64,000 nt of DNA from Rhodoferax sp. UBA6134 (GCA_002422455.1 DIVK01000024.1:14658-78657), one strand, 5' to 3'; shown: positions 50,203-63,883, counted from the first letter of the stretch. Notes: generated from the sequence alone by a model not told the origin. Made by a program: numbers and translations.

Positions 50203-50727
50203 TCACAGACCCAATGTGGAAGCCGCAAACCCTGGAACGCTATCGCGGATTTTTTCTTCCAGGGCTTCCCGCAGGTGCATGGAACGCTCCCGTTCATGGC
50301 CGCAGGCTCCAAGACTGTGTTGCGGATCCAGCCGATGCATGAACCAGACCCGGCTCCAGATGGCGCTGGGAAAGTCGGCCGGGTGTGCCATGCGGCAAAC
50401 ACGGCAGTCGATGATATGCCCCCAGGTTTTCCGCCATGACACGAAGCGGGCATGGTGTCGCATCACCTCGTCATACCGCGTCGCCAGCAGGATCATGTGG
50501 CGGCCAGACGCCGACCAGGCATGCAGGGACTCGACCACCGAACGCTCGCGCAAAGGCCAGTCCTCAAAAGTGGCATCACTCAAAATGATTTCCTGCCAGC
50601 CTTCGCGGGCCGCGTGGACAAATGCGTTACGAACCAGTTGCGCAAAGGCCTCGCGACCCGCGAATCGACCTTGGGCCAAGGGCTCCGGTGGGGCATGCGC
50701 CGGGGCGTCAGGCGACCCAGAGCCCAT
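50203..50727 (-). CDS. Uncharacterised protein overlapping RoxA-like gene
   Basis: The 174-residue protein starts at ATG 50727, inside the last codons of the ribosomal-oxygenase gene (20-base overlap). Visible pieces include EIILSDATFEDWPLRERSVVESLHAW, HMILLATRYDEVMRHHARFVSWR and IIDCRVCRMA, then WSRVWFMHRLDPQHSLG. The alpha/beta pattern in the middle resembles a nucleotide- or phosphatidylserine-synthase-like fold, but I do not recognise the family. The overlap suggests coupled translation with the oxygenase gene. Confidence 0.7.
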   Translation of the reverse strand: MGSGSPDAPAHAPPEPLAQGRFAGREAFAQLVRNAFVHAAREGWQEIILSDATFEDWPLRERSVVESLHAWSASGRHMILLATRYDEVMRHHARFVSWRKTWGHIIDCRVCRMAHPADFPSAIWSRVWFMHRLDPQHSLGACGHERERSMHLREALEEKIRDSVPGFAASTLGL

Positions 50728-51856
50728 GCAGCCACCCCGCCTCACCCCAGGCTTGCAGCAACGACCGGGCTTCAGCGCTGGTTCGCGCCACGTCCTGCCG
50801 GTTGAGGCAGCGTTGACCGGACAAACGCCGCATCAACGTGGCGTCGCGCCCGGACGCCCTGAAACTTTCGCCGTTGATGAATATGTGCCGTGCATCGAAC
50901 ATCATTCTGGTACGGCGATCGAGGCGCACGGGCCCCGCCACTCCCCCTTGTGTCGCGCCAGATTCAACTGTTTCAAACCAGACATTGGCTTTGGGCTCGG
51001 TGAGATATTCGCCCAGAGCCCGCCCCATCGCATCCGGATCCTTGAGCGCCGCCTGCAGGGCATCGCGCGCAAACTCGATCATCTGCACCGGAATTTCCCC
51101 GGGTTGATCAACCGCCGCCTGTTGCGGATCCCGGTACACGGAGACGCCAACGGCATCTTCCGCATCCTCGGCCAGACGCTGAAGCAACTCACGCGCCAGC
51201 TCACCCCGGCTGGGCTGCCTGAAACCAATGGAGTAAGTCATGCATTCGCCCACGGCAACACCGTCATGCGCGTAACGCGGCGGCAAATACAACATATCCC
51301 CCGGCTCCAGCACAAATTCCTGCTCCGGCACAAATTGGGAAAGAATCTTCAACGGAACGTCCGGCTGCAGGCTCAGGTCTTTTTGACGCCCGATCCGCCA
51401 GCGCCGACGCCCCTGCGCCTGCAACAAAAAAACGTCATAACTGTCAAAATGCGGCCCGACGCCACCCCCGTCAGTGGCGTAACTGATCATCAAGTCATCC
51501 AGCCGGGCATCGGGCACGAAACGGAATTTATTCATCAGGTCGTGAACGGCTTCACAATGCAGGTCAACCCCTTGCAGCAGAATCGTCCAACCCGGACGCT
51601 TCAGCGCCGGCAAGGCGCGCCGCTCGAACGGCCCATGCTTGAAACGCCAGCCCGGCGTCTCCCCCTGCTCCCGAATTACCATGCGTGCCTGAACATCCTC
51701 GCAGGACGCCAGCTCAAACAGTTCACCACGATCCAGCAAAGGCCTGAAGTTGGTAATGGCCTGCCGCACCAGCAAGGGCTTTTTTTGCCAGTGCCGCTTC
51801 ATGAATACTTGCGGGCTCAAACCACCCAGCAATGGCAGGGGTTGATTTACATCCAT
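50708..51856 (-). CDS. Cupin ribosomal oxygenase, YcfD/RoxA-like
   Basis: The 382-residue protein is a JmjC-fold 2-oxoglutarate/Fe(II) oxygenase. The iron-binding HxD is in GVGPHFDSYDVFLLQAQGRRRWRIG, and a later histidine in LYLPPRYAHDGVAVGECMTYSIGFR. E. coli YcfD, the closest well-studied relative, hydroxylates Arg81 of ribosomal protein L16; the same role is inferred here. The ATG at 51856 (MDVNQPLPLLGGLSPQVF) is the start; the long upstream extension of the frame is antisense to the FKBP gene. It is divergent from that FKBP gene and overlaps an uncharacterised gene at its end. Confidence 0.88.
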   Translation of the reverse strand: MDVNQPLPLLGGLSPQVFMKRHWQKKPLLVRQAITNFRPLLDRGELFELASCEDVQARMVIREQGETPGWRFKHGPFERRALPALKRPGWTILLQGVDLHCEAVHDLMNKFRFVPDARLDDLMISYATDGGGVGPHFDSYDVFLLQAQGRRRWRIGRQKDLSLQPDVPLKILSQFVPEQEFVLEPGDMLYLPPRYAHDGVAVGECMTYSIGFRQPSRGELARELLQRLAEDAEDAVGVSVYRDPQQAAVDQPGEIPVQMIEFARDALQAALKDPDAMGRALGEYLTEPKANVWFETVESGATQGGVAGPVRLDRRTRMMFDARHIFINGESFRASGRDATLMRRLSGQRCLNRQDVARTSAEARSLLQAWGEAGWLHGLWVA

Positions 51857-51898
51857 ATAAATCTCCGGTATTTTGTCAAACTGCGACAATTCTGCCTT

Positions 51899-52432
51899 AT
51901 GGAAATCAAACAACAATGCGTGGTCGCCCTGACCTGGACGCTGAAAGATACCCTGGGCGAAGAACTGGACGTGCTGGACGAGCCCGTCGAGTTTCTGGTG
52001 GGCGGCGAAGACCTCTTTGACGTCATTGAAGAGGCGCTTCAGGGCCATGAGGTGGGCGCAACGCTCGAACTTCAAATCGAGCCCGAGCAGGGTTTTGGTG
52101 ACTTCAATGACCAACTGGTGTTTCTGGAACGCCGCGAACTGTTCCCCCCGGAACTCGAAGAGGGCATGACGCTCGAAGGCGTGTCACTGCCCGCCGGCTG
52201 CAACCCGGATGCGCCCAAGGACGTCCTGTTCACGGTCGCGGAACTCTACCCCGAACACGTGGTACTGGACGGCAACCACCCGCTGGCAGGTATTGCCCTG
52301 CGCCTGCACCTGAAAGTACAAGCCGTTCGGGAAGCCACCGAAGAAGAAATCGGACGAGGCACGGCCGGTACCGGGTTTTTCAAAATCCAGCCGGTGCATG
52401 CCATCGCCCCGGGCAGCGACACCCGGCATTGA
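51899..52432 (+). CDS. FKBP-type peptidyl-prolyl isomerase, SlyD/SlpA-like
   Basis: The 177-residue protein starts MEIKQQCVVALTWTLKDTLG and carries the family signature VLDGNHPLAGIALRLHLKVQAVREATEEE. It differs from the SlyD-like protein at 5588-6064 and lacks a long histidine tail. It is divergent from the ribosomal-oxygenase gene. It converges on dut with only 6 bases between stop codons. Confidence 0.88.
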   Translation: MEIKQQCVVALTWTLKDTLGEELDVLDEPVEFLVGGEDLFDVIEEALQGHEVGATLELQIEPEQGFGDFNDQLVFLERRELFPPELEEGMTLEGVSLPAGCNPDAPKDVLFTVAELYPEHVVLDGNHPLAGIALRLHLKVQAVREATEEEIGRGTAGTGFFKIQPVHAIAPGSDTRH

Positions 52433-52438
52433 CTCGCG

Positions 52439-52887
52439 TCACGATTTTCCGGTCGACCCGTAACCGCCCTCCCCGCGCTCGCTGGCGGGGAATTCGCTCA
52501 CCACGTTGAACTGCGCCTGCCGCACGGGAACGATGACCAGTTGCGCAATCCGCTCCATCGGCTCGATGGTGAAGGCAACATCGCTGCGGTTCCAGGCGCT
52601 CACCATGAGCTGCCCCTGGTAATCGCTGTCGATCAGCCCGACCAGATTGCCCAGCACGATGCCGTGCTTGTGCCCCAGGCCGGAACGCGGCAGGATCAGC
52701 GCCGCAAAGTTCGGATCAGCCAGGTAAATGGCAATGCCGGTGGGCACCAGTTGCCACGCATTGGGCGACAAGATCAGCGGCTCGTTCAGGCAGGCCCGCA
52801 AATCAAGCCCGGCGCTGCCCGGCGTCGCGTACGCCGGCAACTGCTCCGCCATGCGTGGGTCAATGATTTTGACGTCGATGTTCATCA

Positions 52888-52888
<1 letters not shown>
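52439..52888 (-). CDS. dut: Deoxyuridine 5'-triphosphate nucleotidohydrolase
   Basis: The 149-residue dUTPase hydrolyses dUTP to dUMP and keeps uracil out of DNA. Motifs: [32 protein letters not shown] and the C-terminal [11 protein letters not shown] that closes over the substrate. The start ATG at 52888 overlaps the coaBC stop codon (TAATG). coaBC-dut pairing is typical in proteobacteria. Confidence 0.97.
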
Positions 52889-55852
<2,964 letters not shown>

Positions 55853-55853
55853 C

Positions 55854-56711
55854 ATGAAACTGTGTGGTTTTGATGTTGGACTGAACCGGCCTTTTTTTCT
55901 CATCGCCGGCCCCTGCGTGATCGAGTCGGAACAGTTGCAGATGGACACGGCCGGCACCCTGAAGGAGATCACGTCCAGCCTGGGCATTCCCTTCATCTTC
56001 AAGAGCAGCTTCGACAAGGCCAACCGCTCCAGTGGTGCCACGTTTCGCGGCCCCGGCATCGACAAGGGGCTGGAAATCCTGGCCAAGGTCAAACGCGAAC
56101 TCCGGTTGCCGGTGCTGACCGACATTCATTCGCAAGACCAGATCGCGCAGGTGGCCTCGGTGGTTGACGTTCTGCAGACCCCGGCATTCCTGTGTCGCCA
56201 AACCGACTTCATCCGCGCCGTGGCGCAGTCGGGCCTGCCCGTCAACATTAAAAAAGGCCAGTTTCTGGCACCTGGCGACATGAAAAACGTGATCGACAAG
56301 GCACGCGCTGCGGCCCGGGAGGCGGGCCTGGAAGAAGACAACTTCATGGCCTGCGAACGCGGTGTCAGCTTTGGCTACAACAACCTGGTGTCCGACATGC
56401 GCGCCCTGGCCATCATGCGCGAGACCGGCGCTCCGGTGGTGTTCGACGCCACCCATTCGGTGCAATTGCCCGGTGGGCAAGGCACCAGCAGCGGCGGGCA
56501 GCGCGAGATGGTGCCGGTACTGGCCCGCGCCGCCGTCGCCGTGGGTGTGGCCGGCCTGTTCATGGAAACCCATCCCGACCCCGCCAAGGCCTTGAGCGAC
56601 GGCCCCAACGCCGTGCCCCTCAAACACATGCGGGCCTTGCTGGAGACGCTGCTGGCACTGGACGTGGTGACCAAGAAAAATGGTTTTCTCGAAAACAGTT
56701 TTGCGGCCTGA
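55854..56711 (+). CDS. kdsA: 2-dehydro-3-deoxyphosphooctonate aldolase (KDO-8-P synthase)
   Basis: KdsA condenses arabinose-5-phosphate with phosphoenolpyruvate to make KDO-8-phosphate for lipopolysaccharide. The 285-residue protein shows [26 protein letters not shown], and [12 protein letters not shown]. The order pyrG-kdsA-eno-ftsB is common in proteobacteria. Confidence 0.97.
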   Translation: MKLCGFDVGLNRPFFLIAGPCVIESEQLQMDTAGTLKEITSSLGIPFIFKSSFDKANRSSGATFRGPGIDKGLEILAKVKRELRLPVLTDIHSQDQIAQVASVVDVLQTPAFLCRQTDFIRAVAQSGLPVNIKKGQFLAPGDMKNVIDKARAAAREAGLEEDNFMACERGVSFGYNNLVSDMRALAIMRETGAPVVFDATHSVQLPGGQGTSSGGQREMVPVLARAAVAVGVAGLFMETHPDPAKALSDGPNAVPLKHMRALLETLLALDVVTKKNGFLENSFAA

Positions 56712-56714
56712 TCA

Positions 56715-58048
<1,334 letters not shown>

Positions 58049-58097
58049 TCGCGATGGCCCCAAGGCGAAGCATCAAACATTTCACTGAAAGGTGAAC

Positions 58098-58373
58098 ATG
58101 GGTTCACGCGTTGTCCCGGCTGCGCTGATCGCACTGCTCGTGATTCTTCACGCGCAGTTGTGGTTTGGCCGTGGCAGCGTGCCTGCGGTGGCGCGCATGA
58201 CGGAGCAGCTCAATGAGCAGAACCAGAAGAATCAGCAGGCCCTGCTCGCCAACAATCGGCTGGCAGCGGAAGTCCGGGACCTGAAGGAAGGCCTGGAAAT
58301 GGTCGAGGAAAAAGCGCGAATGGAACTCGGCATGGTCAAGGCCAACGAGATTTTTGTGCAAATCACCCCGTGA
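58098..58373 (+). CDS. ftsB: Cell division protein FtsB
   Basis: The 91-residue protein has a short N-terminal cytoplasmic part, one membrane helix (about residues 5-22) and a coiled coil (EQLNEQNQKNQQALLANNRLAAEVRDLKEG-type heptads). FtsB joins FtsL and FtsQ at the division site. The ATG at 58098, with AAAGGTG 4 bases upstream, is preferred to the GTG at 58092. Its stop overlaps the GTG start of the next gene. Confidence 0.93.
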   Translation: MGSRVVPAALIALLVILHAQLWFGRGSVPAVARMTEQLNEQNQKNQQALLANNRLAAEVRDLKEGLEMVEEKARMELGMVKANEIFVQITP

Positions 58374-58885
58374 ACATTGCGATTCTGGGCGCGCCAGGCA
58401 CCGGTAAAACGCAACTTGCGCGTGAGCTGGCCCGGTGTTTGCAGCCGCCGGAGCATCCGCCCGGCACCATCACGGACGCGCCGCCACTCATGGCCGCCAT
58501 CCACGCCGACCTGCTGCACACGAACCCGGCGGGCCACGCCGCAGCCCTGTCCCAGCACCGGATTTACGACCTGACACTGCTCACCGGCCTGGACCTTGCC
58601 TGCCCTGCGGAGCGCCCCACGCCTGAGGAACCGCTTTCGCGCGAGGCCGTCGATGCGCAGTTGCGCCGTGCGCTCACGCAGGGTGCGATTGCCTACGCCG
58701 TCATTTATGGTCAGGGCCCCGCCCGTGTGCAGGCGGCACTCCAGGCCATCGCATCACGGCGTGACGACCGGATCAGGCCCGGCGCCGACCGTCTGCGGCA
58801 GTGGCAGTCGGCCTGCGAAAAATGCAGCGACCCGGCCTGCGAGCACCGGCTGTTCACCGACCGGCTCAACATCGGCCCGCGCTGA
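58370..58885 (+). CDS. P-loop ATPase downstream of ftsB
   Basis: The 171-residue protein begins with a P-loop GAPGTGKT (residues 7-14), as in small AAA or kinase-like proteins. The C-terminus has a cysteine cluster CEKCSDPACEHRLF. The GTG start overlaps the ftsB stop by 4 bases (GTGA), so translation is probably coupled. The family is not recognised; a nucleotide kinase or small ATPase are both possible. It converges on hslO. Confidence 0.75.
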   Translation: MNIAILGAPGTGKTQLARELARCLQPPEHPPGTITDAPPLMAAIHADLLHTNPAGHAAALSQHRIYDLTLLTGLDLACPAERPTPEEPLSREAVDAQLRRALTQGAIAYAVIYGQGPARVQAALQAIASRRDDRIRPGADRLRQWQSACEKCSDPACEHRLFTDRLNIGPR

Positions 58886-58902
58886 AGCTGCGGGCAATGG
58901 CC

Positions 58903-59892
58903 CTACTGCATGGCCGCACTTGCGGGCGGCAAGTCGCCGGCCTCCCGGAAAATCCAGGTCACGTCGATCGGATCAAAGTGGTATTGCGCGCCGCAAAATT
59001 CGCAACCGACCTCGATCTCGCCCCGCTCGGCGACAATGTCCTGCGCCTCCTCCGTCCCCAAGCCCAGAATCATGTTGCTCACGCGCTCGCGGCTGCAGGT
59101 ACAGGAAAAGTGCGGTGCCGCCTCCCCCGCCTGCGGCTCAAAACGAACCAAGCTCTCTTCCCAAAACAGGCGCCGCAAAATAGTTTCCACGTCCAGCGTC
59201 AACAATTCTTCACGCTTCAGACTCGACGCGAGGATGGCAATGCGCTTGTAGTGTTCGTTGCGACCAATCTCGTCTTCATTGGCCTGGCTCACCAGACTGC
59301 CGGCCAGATTGCCCACCCCCGCCAGCGGCAGGCGCTGGATCAACAAACCGGCGGCCACCTGGTCGTTCGCCGCCAGCACCAGCGTGGTATCCAACTGCTC
59401 GCTTTGCAGCATGTAGTGCTGCAACACGTCGCTCAGGCTTTCCAGTTTCTCGCGCGCATCCCCGAACAGGGGCACAACCCCCTGGTACGCCTGCTGCCCC
59501 GGAAATTTGGTCTGGGGGTCCAGCGTGATGGCGCATTTCCCCTCGTTGTTCACGTTCACCAGCATGCTCAGACTGGCATCGGCGGCGACATCGCCGGCGA
59601 TCGTCGCCGTTGCCCGCAAACCGAAATCAGGCTGCACCTCCGCCACCGCCAGCTTCACCGGGCCATCGCCGAATATCTGCATGATCAATGAACCATTGAA
59701 TTTGATGTTCGACTGCATCAAGGTGGCCGCCGCCATCATCTCCCCCAACATGCTTTGCACCGGCGGCGGGTAAGCCCCTGCCGCGTGGCCAGCGGCGTGC
59801 CGCCGCAGGATTTCCGTCCACGCATCCGTCAGCCGCACCAGCACGCCGCGCACCGGCAGCCCCTCAAACAAAAACTTGTGGATTTCAGACAC
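58903..59892 (-). CDS. hslO: Hsp33 redox-regulated chaperone
   Basis: The 329-residue holdase is activated by oxidation of its zinc-binding cysteines. These are visible as CTC and CEFC, about 30 residues apart, near the C-terminus (HFSCTCSRERV and VGCEFCGAQYHF). The N-terminal domain shows FNGSLIMQIFGDGPVKLAVAE. A gamma-carbonic anhydrase-like gene lies 23 bases upstream on the same strand. Confidence 0.96.
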   Translation of the reverse strand: MSEIHKFLFEGLPVRGVLVRLTDAWTEILRRHAAGHAAGAYPPPVQSMLGEMMAAATLMQSNIKFNGSLIMQIFGDGPVKLAVAEVQPDFGLRATATIAGDVAADASLSMLVNVNNEGKCAITLDPQTKFPGQQAYQGVVPLFGDAREKLESLSDVLQHYMLQSEQLDTTLVLAANDQVAAGLLIQRLPLAGVGNLAGSLVSQANEDEIGRNEHYKRIAILASSLKREELLTLDVETILRRLFWEESLVRFEPQAGEAAPHFSCTCSRERVSNMILGLGTEEAQDIVAERGEIEVGCEFCGAQYHFDPIDVTWIFREAGDLPPASAAMQ

Positions 59893-59915
59893 GCGCGCTT
59901 CCGGTAAAAATAATG

Positions 59916-60440
59916 TCAGGCAATCTTTTTCAGTCCGGCACGAAAGCAGCGGGCATTGTCCACATAGCTTTGGGCACTCTGCTGCAGGCCTTCGATCTGC
60001 TCGGGCGTGAGCTGGCGCACGACCTTGGCCGGACTGCCCAGAATCATCGAGCCATCCGGAAACTCCTTGCCCTCCGTCACCAGCGACCCCGCCCCCACCA
60101 GACAGCTCTTGCCGATTCGGGCCCCGTTGAGCACGATGGCACCGATGCCGATCAGGGAACCGTCGCCAATCGTGCAGCCATGCAACATAACCTGATGGCC
60201 CACCGTCACGTTGTCCCCCAGGGTCAGCGGCACGCCGACGTCTGCATGCAAGACGCTCGCATCCTGGATATTGGTGCGCCGGCCAATCCGTATGGGAGCC
60301 TTGTCGCCCCGGATCACCGCGCCAAACCAGACGCTGGCATCGTCCGCCAACTCCACGTCCCCCATCACCTGGGCACTGTCGGCCACCCAGGCCGAGTCGG
60401 CAATGCGGGGCACCGCGTCATCAAGTTCATAAATTGCCAT
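59916..60440 (-). CDS. Gamma-carbonic anhydrase family protein
   Basis: The 174-residue protein is a left-handed beta helix of hexapeptide repeats. Three metal-binding histidines are in SVLHADVG and GHQVMLHG. Carbonic anhydrase activity is possible but unproven for bacterial members (YrdA/PaaY-like). It ends 23 bases before the hslO start and may be co-transcribed. It is divergent from the DUF455 gene. Confidence 0.9.
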   Translation of the reverse strand: MAIYELDDAVPRIADSAWVADSAQVMGDVELADDASVWFGAVIRGDKAPIRIGRRTNIQDASVLHADVGVPLTLGDNVTVGHQVMLHGCTIGDGSLIGIGAIVLNGARIGKSCLVGAGSLVTEGKEFPDGSMILGSPAKVVRQLTPEQIEGLQQSAQSYVDNARCFRAGLKKIA

Positions 60441-60480
60441 GGTTCACCTCCTCTTTTTCGATGTACCTAGAATTGTACGG

Positions 60481-61293
60481 ATGGAATCCCCCTACGTGAC
60501 AAACCCGACACACCCCACCCTCCGGCGGCTGGCCCAGCAACTGCTTTTGATCCGCTGCGCACCGGACAAGGCCAGCGCGGTACGTCAGATGGTGCCCGAC
60601 CCGGCCGCCGTCGACCCGGCCGAGCGCATCGGTGACATGGCCGCCATCCCCGGCCGTTCCGAGCGGCCCCTTCTCGTGCATCCGTCCCAATTGAAAACCC
60701 GGGCCGTCGGCACCCGGGAGGGCCGGGGCGCGCTGATTCATGCGCTGGCGCACATTGAAGCCAATGCCATCGACCTGGCCCTGGACGCGACATGGCGCTT
60801 TGACGGCATGCCCGAACGCTTTTACCTCGACTGGCTGCAAGTGGCCAGGGAAGAAGCCTTGCACTTTCAGTTGCTGCGCAGCCACCTGCAGGAAATGGGC
60901 TATGACTATGGCGACTTCCCGGCCCACGACGGTCTGTGGGAAATGGCCGAAAAAACCAAAGGTGACCTGCTGGCCCGCCTGGCCCTGGTGCCCAGAACGC
61001 TGGAGGCGCGCGGCCTGGACGCGTCGCCAGCCATCAGGAACAAACTCATTTCGGTGGGCGACCGCCGGGGGGCCGACATTCTGGCGCTCATCCTGCGCGA
61101 CGAGATCGGGCACGTCGCCATCGGCAACCACTGGTACCGGCATCTCTGCACCCTGAGGGGTCTGGAGCCCGGCAGCACCTACGCCGCCCTGTCAAGCGCC
61201 TATGACGCTCCCAGGCTCAAGGGCCCGTTCAACCTGGCAGCACGCCGGGCGGCAGGTTTTGACGAGGCAGAACTCGCACAGCTTTGCACCTGA
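60481..61293 (+). CDS. Ferritin-like DUF455 family protein
   Basis: The 270-residue, mostly helical protein has metal-binding pairs typical of ferritin-like folds: ALAHIEANAIDLALD, REEALHFQLLRSHLQ and LRDEIGHVAIGNHW. The family (DUF455) has no settled function; a di-iron oxidase or hydroxylase is plausible. The ATG at 60481 (MESPYVTNPTHPTLRR) is preferred; an upstream ATG at 60439 would overlap the divergent gene. It converges on xerD. Confidence 0.88.
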   Translation: MESPYVTNPTHPTLRRLAQQLLLIRCAPDKASAVRQMVPDPAAVDPAERIGDMAAIPGRSERPLLVHPSQLKTRAVGTREGRGALIHALAHIEANAIDLALDATWRFDGMPERFYLDWLQVAREEALHFQLLRSHLQEMGYDYGDFPAHDGLWEMAEKTKGDLLARLALVPRTLEARGLDASPAIRNKLISVGDRRGADILALILRDEIGHVAIGNHWYRHLCTLRGLEPGSTYAALSSAYDAPRLKGPFNLAARRAAGFDEAELAQLCT

Positions 61294-61308
61294 TGCAAGC
61301 AGCCGGCC

Positions 61309-62223
61309 TCATCCACGCGGATGATGCCGGGCATGCAGCACCTTCAGCCGTTCGCGTGCCACATGGGTATAAATGGTCGTGGTTGAAATGTCGGCATGGC
61401 CGAGCAGCATCTGTACGGCACGCAAGTCGGCGCCATGGTTGAGCAGGTGCGTCGCAAAAGCGTGGCGCAAAGTGTGCGGCGACAAGGGTGCCGTAATACC
61501 CGCGCCACGCGCATGCTTTTTGACAATCATCCAGAACATCACCCGGCTCATGGCGCTGCCGGCCCGGACGCCCCGGTGGGTCACAAACAGGTCGTCGGTC
61601 TGCTTGCCCGCCAGCAGGCCGGAGCGCGCCTCACCCAGGTACTGCCTGATCCAGGCGCTCGCCACCTCGCCAAAGGGCACCAGTCGTTCCTTGTTGCCTT
61701 TGCCCAAAACCCGCAGCACGTTGTCCGGCAGACTGACGTTGAAAACCTTGAGCGTCACCAGTTCACTGACGCGCAGGCCGCTGGCGTACATCAACTCCAG
61801 CATGGTACGGTCACGCACGCCCAGCGCCGTCGCCGTGTCGGGCGCCGCCAGCAGCGCCTCTACCTGGTGTTCAGTCAAGGTCTTGGGCACGCGCAAGGCC
61901 TGCCGGGCGGCCTGCAGCTTGAGTGTGGGGTCTGCCGCCACGAGACGCTCACGCAACGCCCAGCGGAAGTAGCGCTTGAAAACCGTCAGTCGCCGGTTCG
62001 CCGTGGCAGCCTTGGTCAAGTTGTGCTGCGCGGAAAAATAGCCATTCAGGTCACCCTCCGTCGTCTGCGGCAACACCCGCCCCTGCCCCTGGAGCCAGCC
62101 CGCATACAGCGTCAGATCGCGCCGGTAGGCCGAGAGGGTATTTTTTGACAAGCCCTCTTCCAACCACAAGGCGTCGATGAAGGCGTCAATCGACGCATCA
62201 AGCGGCAAGGGGTTGCTTGTCAT
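61309..62223 (-). CDS. xerD: Tyrosine recombinase XerD
   Basis: This 304-residue recombinase resolves chromosome dimers at dif with XerC and FtsK. The catalytic residues are R in GLRVSELVTLK, H-R in SPHTLRHAFATHLL, H in LLGHADIST and Y in TTIYTHVARERL. The ATG at 62223 (MTSNPLPLDASIDAFID) is the start; the upstream frame overlaps queG. No dif site is visible here. XerC as alternative is less likely from the sequence around the catalytic domain. Confidence 0.93.
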   Translation of the reverse strand: MTSNPLPLDASIDAFIDALWLEEGLSKNTLSAYRRDLTLYAGWLQGQGRVLPQTTEGDLNGYFSAQHNLTKAATANRRLTVFKRYFRWALRERLVAADPTLKLQAARQALRVPKTLTEHQVEALLAAPDTATALGVRDRTMLELMYASGLRVSELVTLKVFNVSLPDNVLRVLGKGNKERLVPFGEVASAWIRQYLGEARSGLLAGKQTDDLFVTHRGVRAGSAMSRVMFWMIVKKHARGAGITAPLSPHTLRHAFATHLLNHGADLRAVQMLLGHADISTTTIYTHVARERLKVLHARHHPRG

Positions 62224-62272
62224 TCTGGACGTGATCCTCGGTACCGAATTGAACGGGAATTCACTGCACAGT

Positions 62273-63370
62273 TTACCGAGTCGTTGCCGCCGACCGAAAA
62301 GCCCAGGCGACGTGTTCCCGCACCAATTCACTGGGATGGTCGGCTCGCAGCCCAAGCGCCTGCAGCAGCGCCGAATCCGGATTCGTGCGCAGCGCATTGC
62401 CCAACGCCACCGCAATATTCCTCAGCCAGCGCTCATGCCCGATGCGCCGTATCGGGCTGCCTTCGGTGAAGCGCAGGAAATCTTCTTCGGTCCAGGCCAA
62501 CAGGGTCACCAGCTGACTGCCCGTCAAGCCCTGGCGCTCGTCAAAATCGGGCAGGGCGCTGCGCTGCGCAAACTTGTTCCAGGGGCAGATCAACTGGCAA
62601 TCGTCACAGCCGTAGATGCGGTTGCCCAGCAGGGGACGCAGTTCCAGCGGAATCGGCCCGGCGTGCTCGATGGTGAGGTAAGAGATGCAGCGCCGGGCAT
62701 CAAGCTGTTGCGGCGCCACGATGGCCTGCGTCGGGCAGATGTCCATGCAGGCGATGCAGTTGCCGCAATGTTCAGTCACCGGCGCGCTCGGGGGCAGCGC
62801 CAGGTCCAGGTAAATTTCCCCCAGAAAAAACAGGGAACCCGCCTCGCGGCTGAGCAGCAGCGTGTGCTTGCCGCGCCAGCCCTGGCCGCTGCGCGCGGCC
62901 AGCTCGGCCTCCAGCACCGGCGCCGAATCGGTGAACACCCGGTGTCCGAACGGCCCCACCTGGGTGGCGATGCGCTCACTGAGTTTTTGCAGGCGCTGGC
63001 GCAGCACCTTGTGATAGTCCCGCCCGCGGGCGTAGAGCGACACAATGCCCTCGCCAGGGCGCTTCAGACGCTCAAATTCAACGGCCTGCCAGCCATGCGG
63101 CGTGGTGCGGGGCAGGTAGTCCATGCGGACGGTGACCACGCTTACGGTGCCCGGCACCAGCTCCGCCGGCCGGGCGCGCTTGAGGCCATGGGCCGCCATA
63201 TAGGCCATGTCACCATGAAAGCCGCGCGCCAGCCAGGCTGATAATCCGGCTTCAGATGAAGACAAGTCGACACCGGCCACGCCAATTTGGGAGAATCCCA
63301 ATTCCCGGGCCCAGTCCTGTATTCTGGAGACCAATTGACTGCTGCTGATATGTGTTCTGGAGTTACTCAC
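62273..63370 (-). CDS. queG: Epoxyqueuosine reductase
   Basis: The 365-residue cobalamin- and iron-sulfur-dependent enzyme reduces epoxyqueuosine to queuosine in tRNA. Two [4Fe-4S] sites are present: CGNCIACMDICPTQAI and CDDCQLICPWN. The start is a GTG at 63370. It is divergent from tsaE, as in other proteobacteria. Confidence 0.95.
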   Translation of the reverse strand: MSNSRTHISSSQLVSRIQDWARELGFSQIGVAGVDLSSSEAGLSAWLARGFHGDMAYMAAHGLKRARPAELVPGTVSVVTVRMDYLPRTTPHGWQAVEFERLKRPGEGIVSLYARGRDYHKVLRQRLQKLSERIATQVGPFGHRVFTDSAPVLEAELAARSGQGWRGKHTLLLSREAGSLFFLGEIYLDLALPPSAPVTEHCGNCIACMDICPTQAIVAPQQLDARRCISYLTIEHAGPIPLELRPLLGNRIYGCDDCQLICPWNKFAQRSALPDFDERQGLTGSQLVTLLAWTEEDFLRFTEGSPIRRIGHERWLRNIAVALGNALRTNPDSALLQALGLRADHPSELVREHVAWAFRSAATTR

Positions 63371-63388
63371 TTGCCCATTGTAAAAAGC

Positions 63389-63883
63389 ATGCTCTGGCCG
63401 GACGAGCTGGCGACGCAGTCATTTGCTGCAGCGCTGGCCGCGCAGCCCGCCCTGCGCCATGCCCTGATCGAACTGCACGGCGACCTGGGCGCGGGCAAGA
63501 CCACGCTGGTGCGCCACCTGCTGCGTGCCCTGGGGGTGCAGGGCCGCGTCAAAAGCCCGACCTATGCCGTGGTGGAGCCGTATGAACTGCCAGGCCTTGC
63601 CGTCTGGCACTTCGACTTCTACCGCTTCAGCGACCCGCGCGAATGGGAGGACGCCGGCTTTCGCGACATCTTTGCCAGCCCCGGCCTCAAACTGGCCGAG
63701 TGGCCGCAAAAAGCCGCCGGCTTCCTGCCGCGCGCTGATCTGGTGATTCACCTCGAAGCCATGAGCGATGACGCCCGGCAGGCAACCCTGAGCGCACAAA
63801 CCGAAACGGGCGCGGCCTTGCTGCAGGCCGTCAGCCCGGAGCTGCCGCCAGCTCATCAAGATCGTCCGAAGGGCCAGCCATGA
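63389..63883 (+). CDS. tsaE: tRNA threonylcarbamoyladenosine ATPase TsaE
   Basis: TsaE is the ATPase of the TsaBDE complex that puts threonylcarbamoyl on A37 of ANN-reading tRNAs. The 164-residue product has Walker A GDLGAGKTTL and the following SPTYAVVEPYE and HFDFYRFSDPREWEDAG motifs. I chose the ATG at 63389 because the protein then matches the length of E. coli TsaE. Starts at 63371 (TTG) or 63350 (ATG) are possible but reach into the queG start. Its stop overlaps the amidase ATG by 4 bases. Confidence 0.92.
   Translation: MLWPDELATQSFAAALAAQPALRHALIELHGDLGAGKTTLVRHLLRALGVQGRVKSPTYAVVEPYELPGLAVWHFDFYRFSDPREWEDAGFRDIFASPGLKLAEWPQKAAGFLPRADLVIHLEAMSDDARQATLSAQTETGAALLQAVSPELPPAHQDRPKGQP

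Noticed and set aside
50216..51898. Long N-terminal extension of the FKBP frame
   Set aside because: The frame is antisense to the oxygenase and its neighbour; conserved FKBP sequence begins only at 51899.
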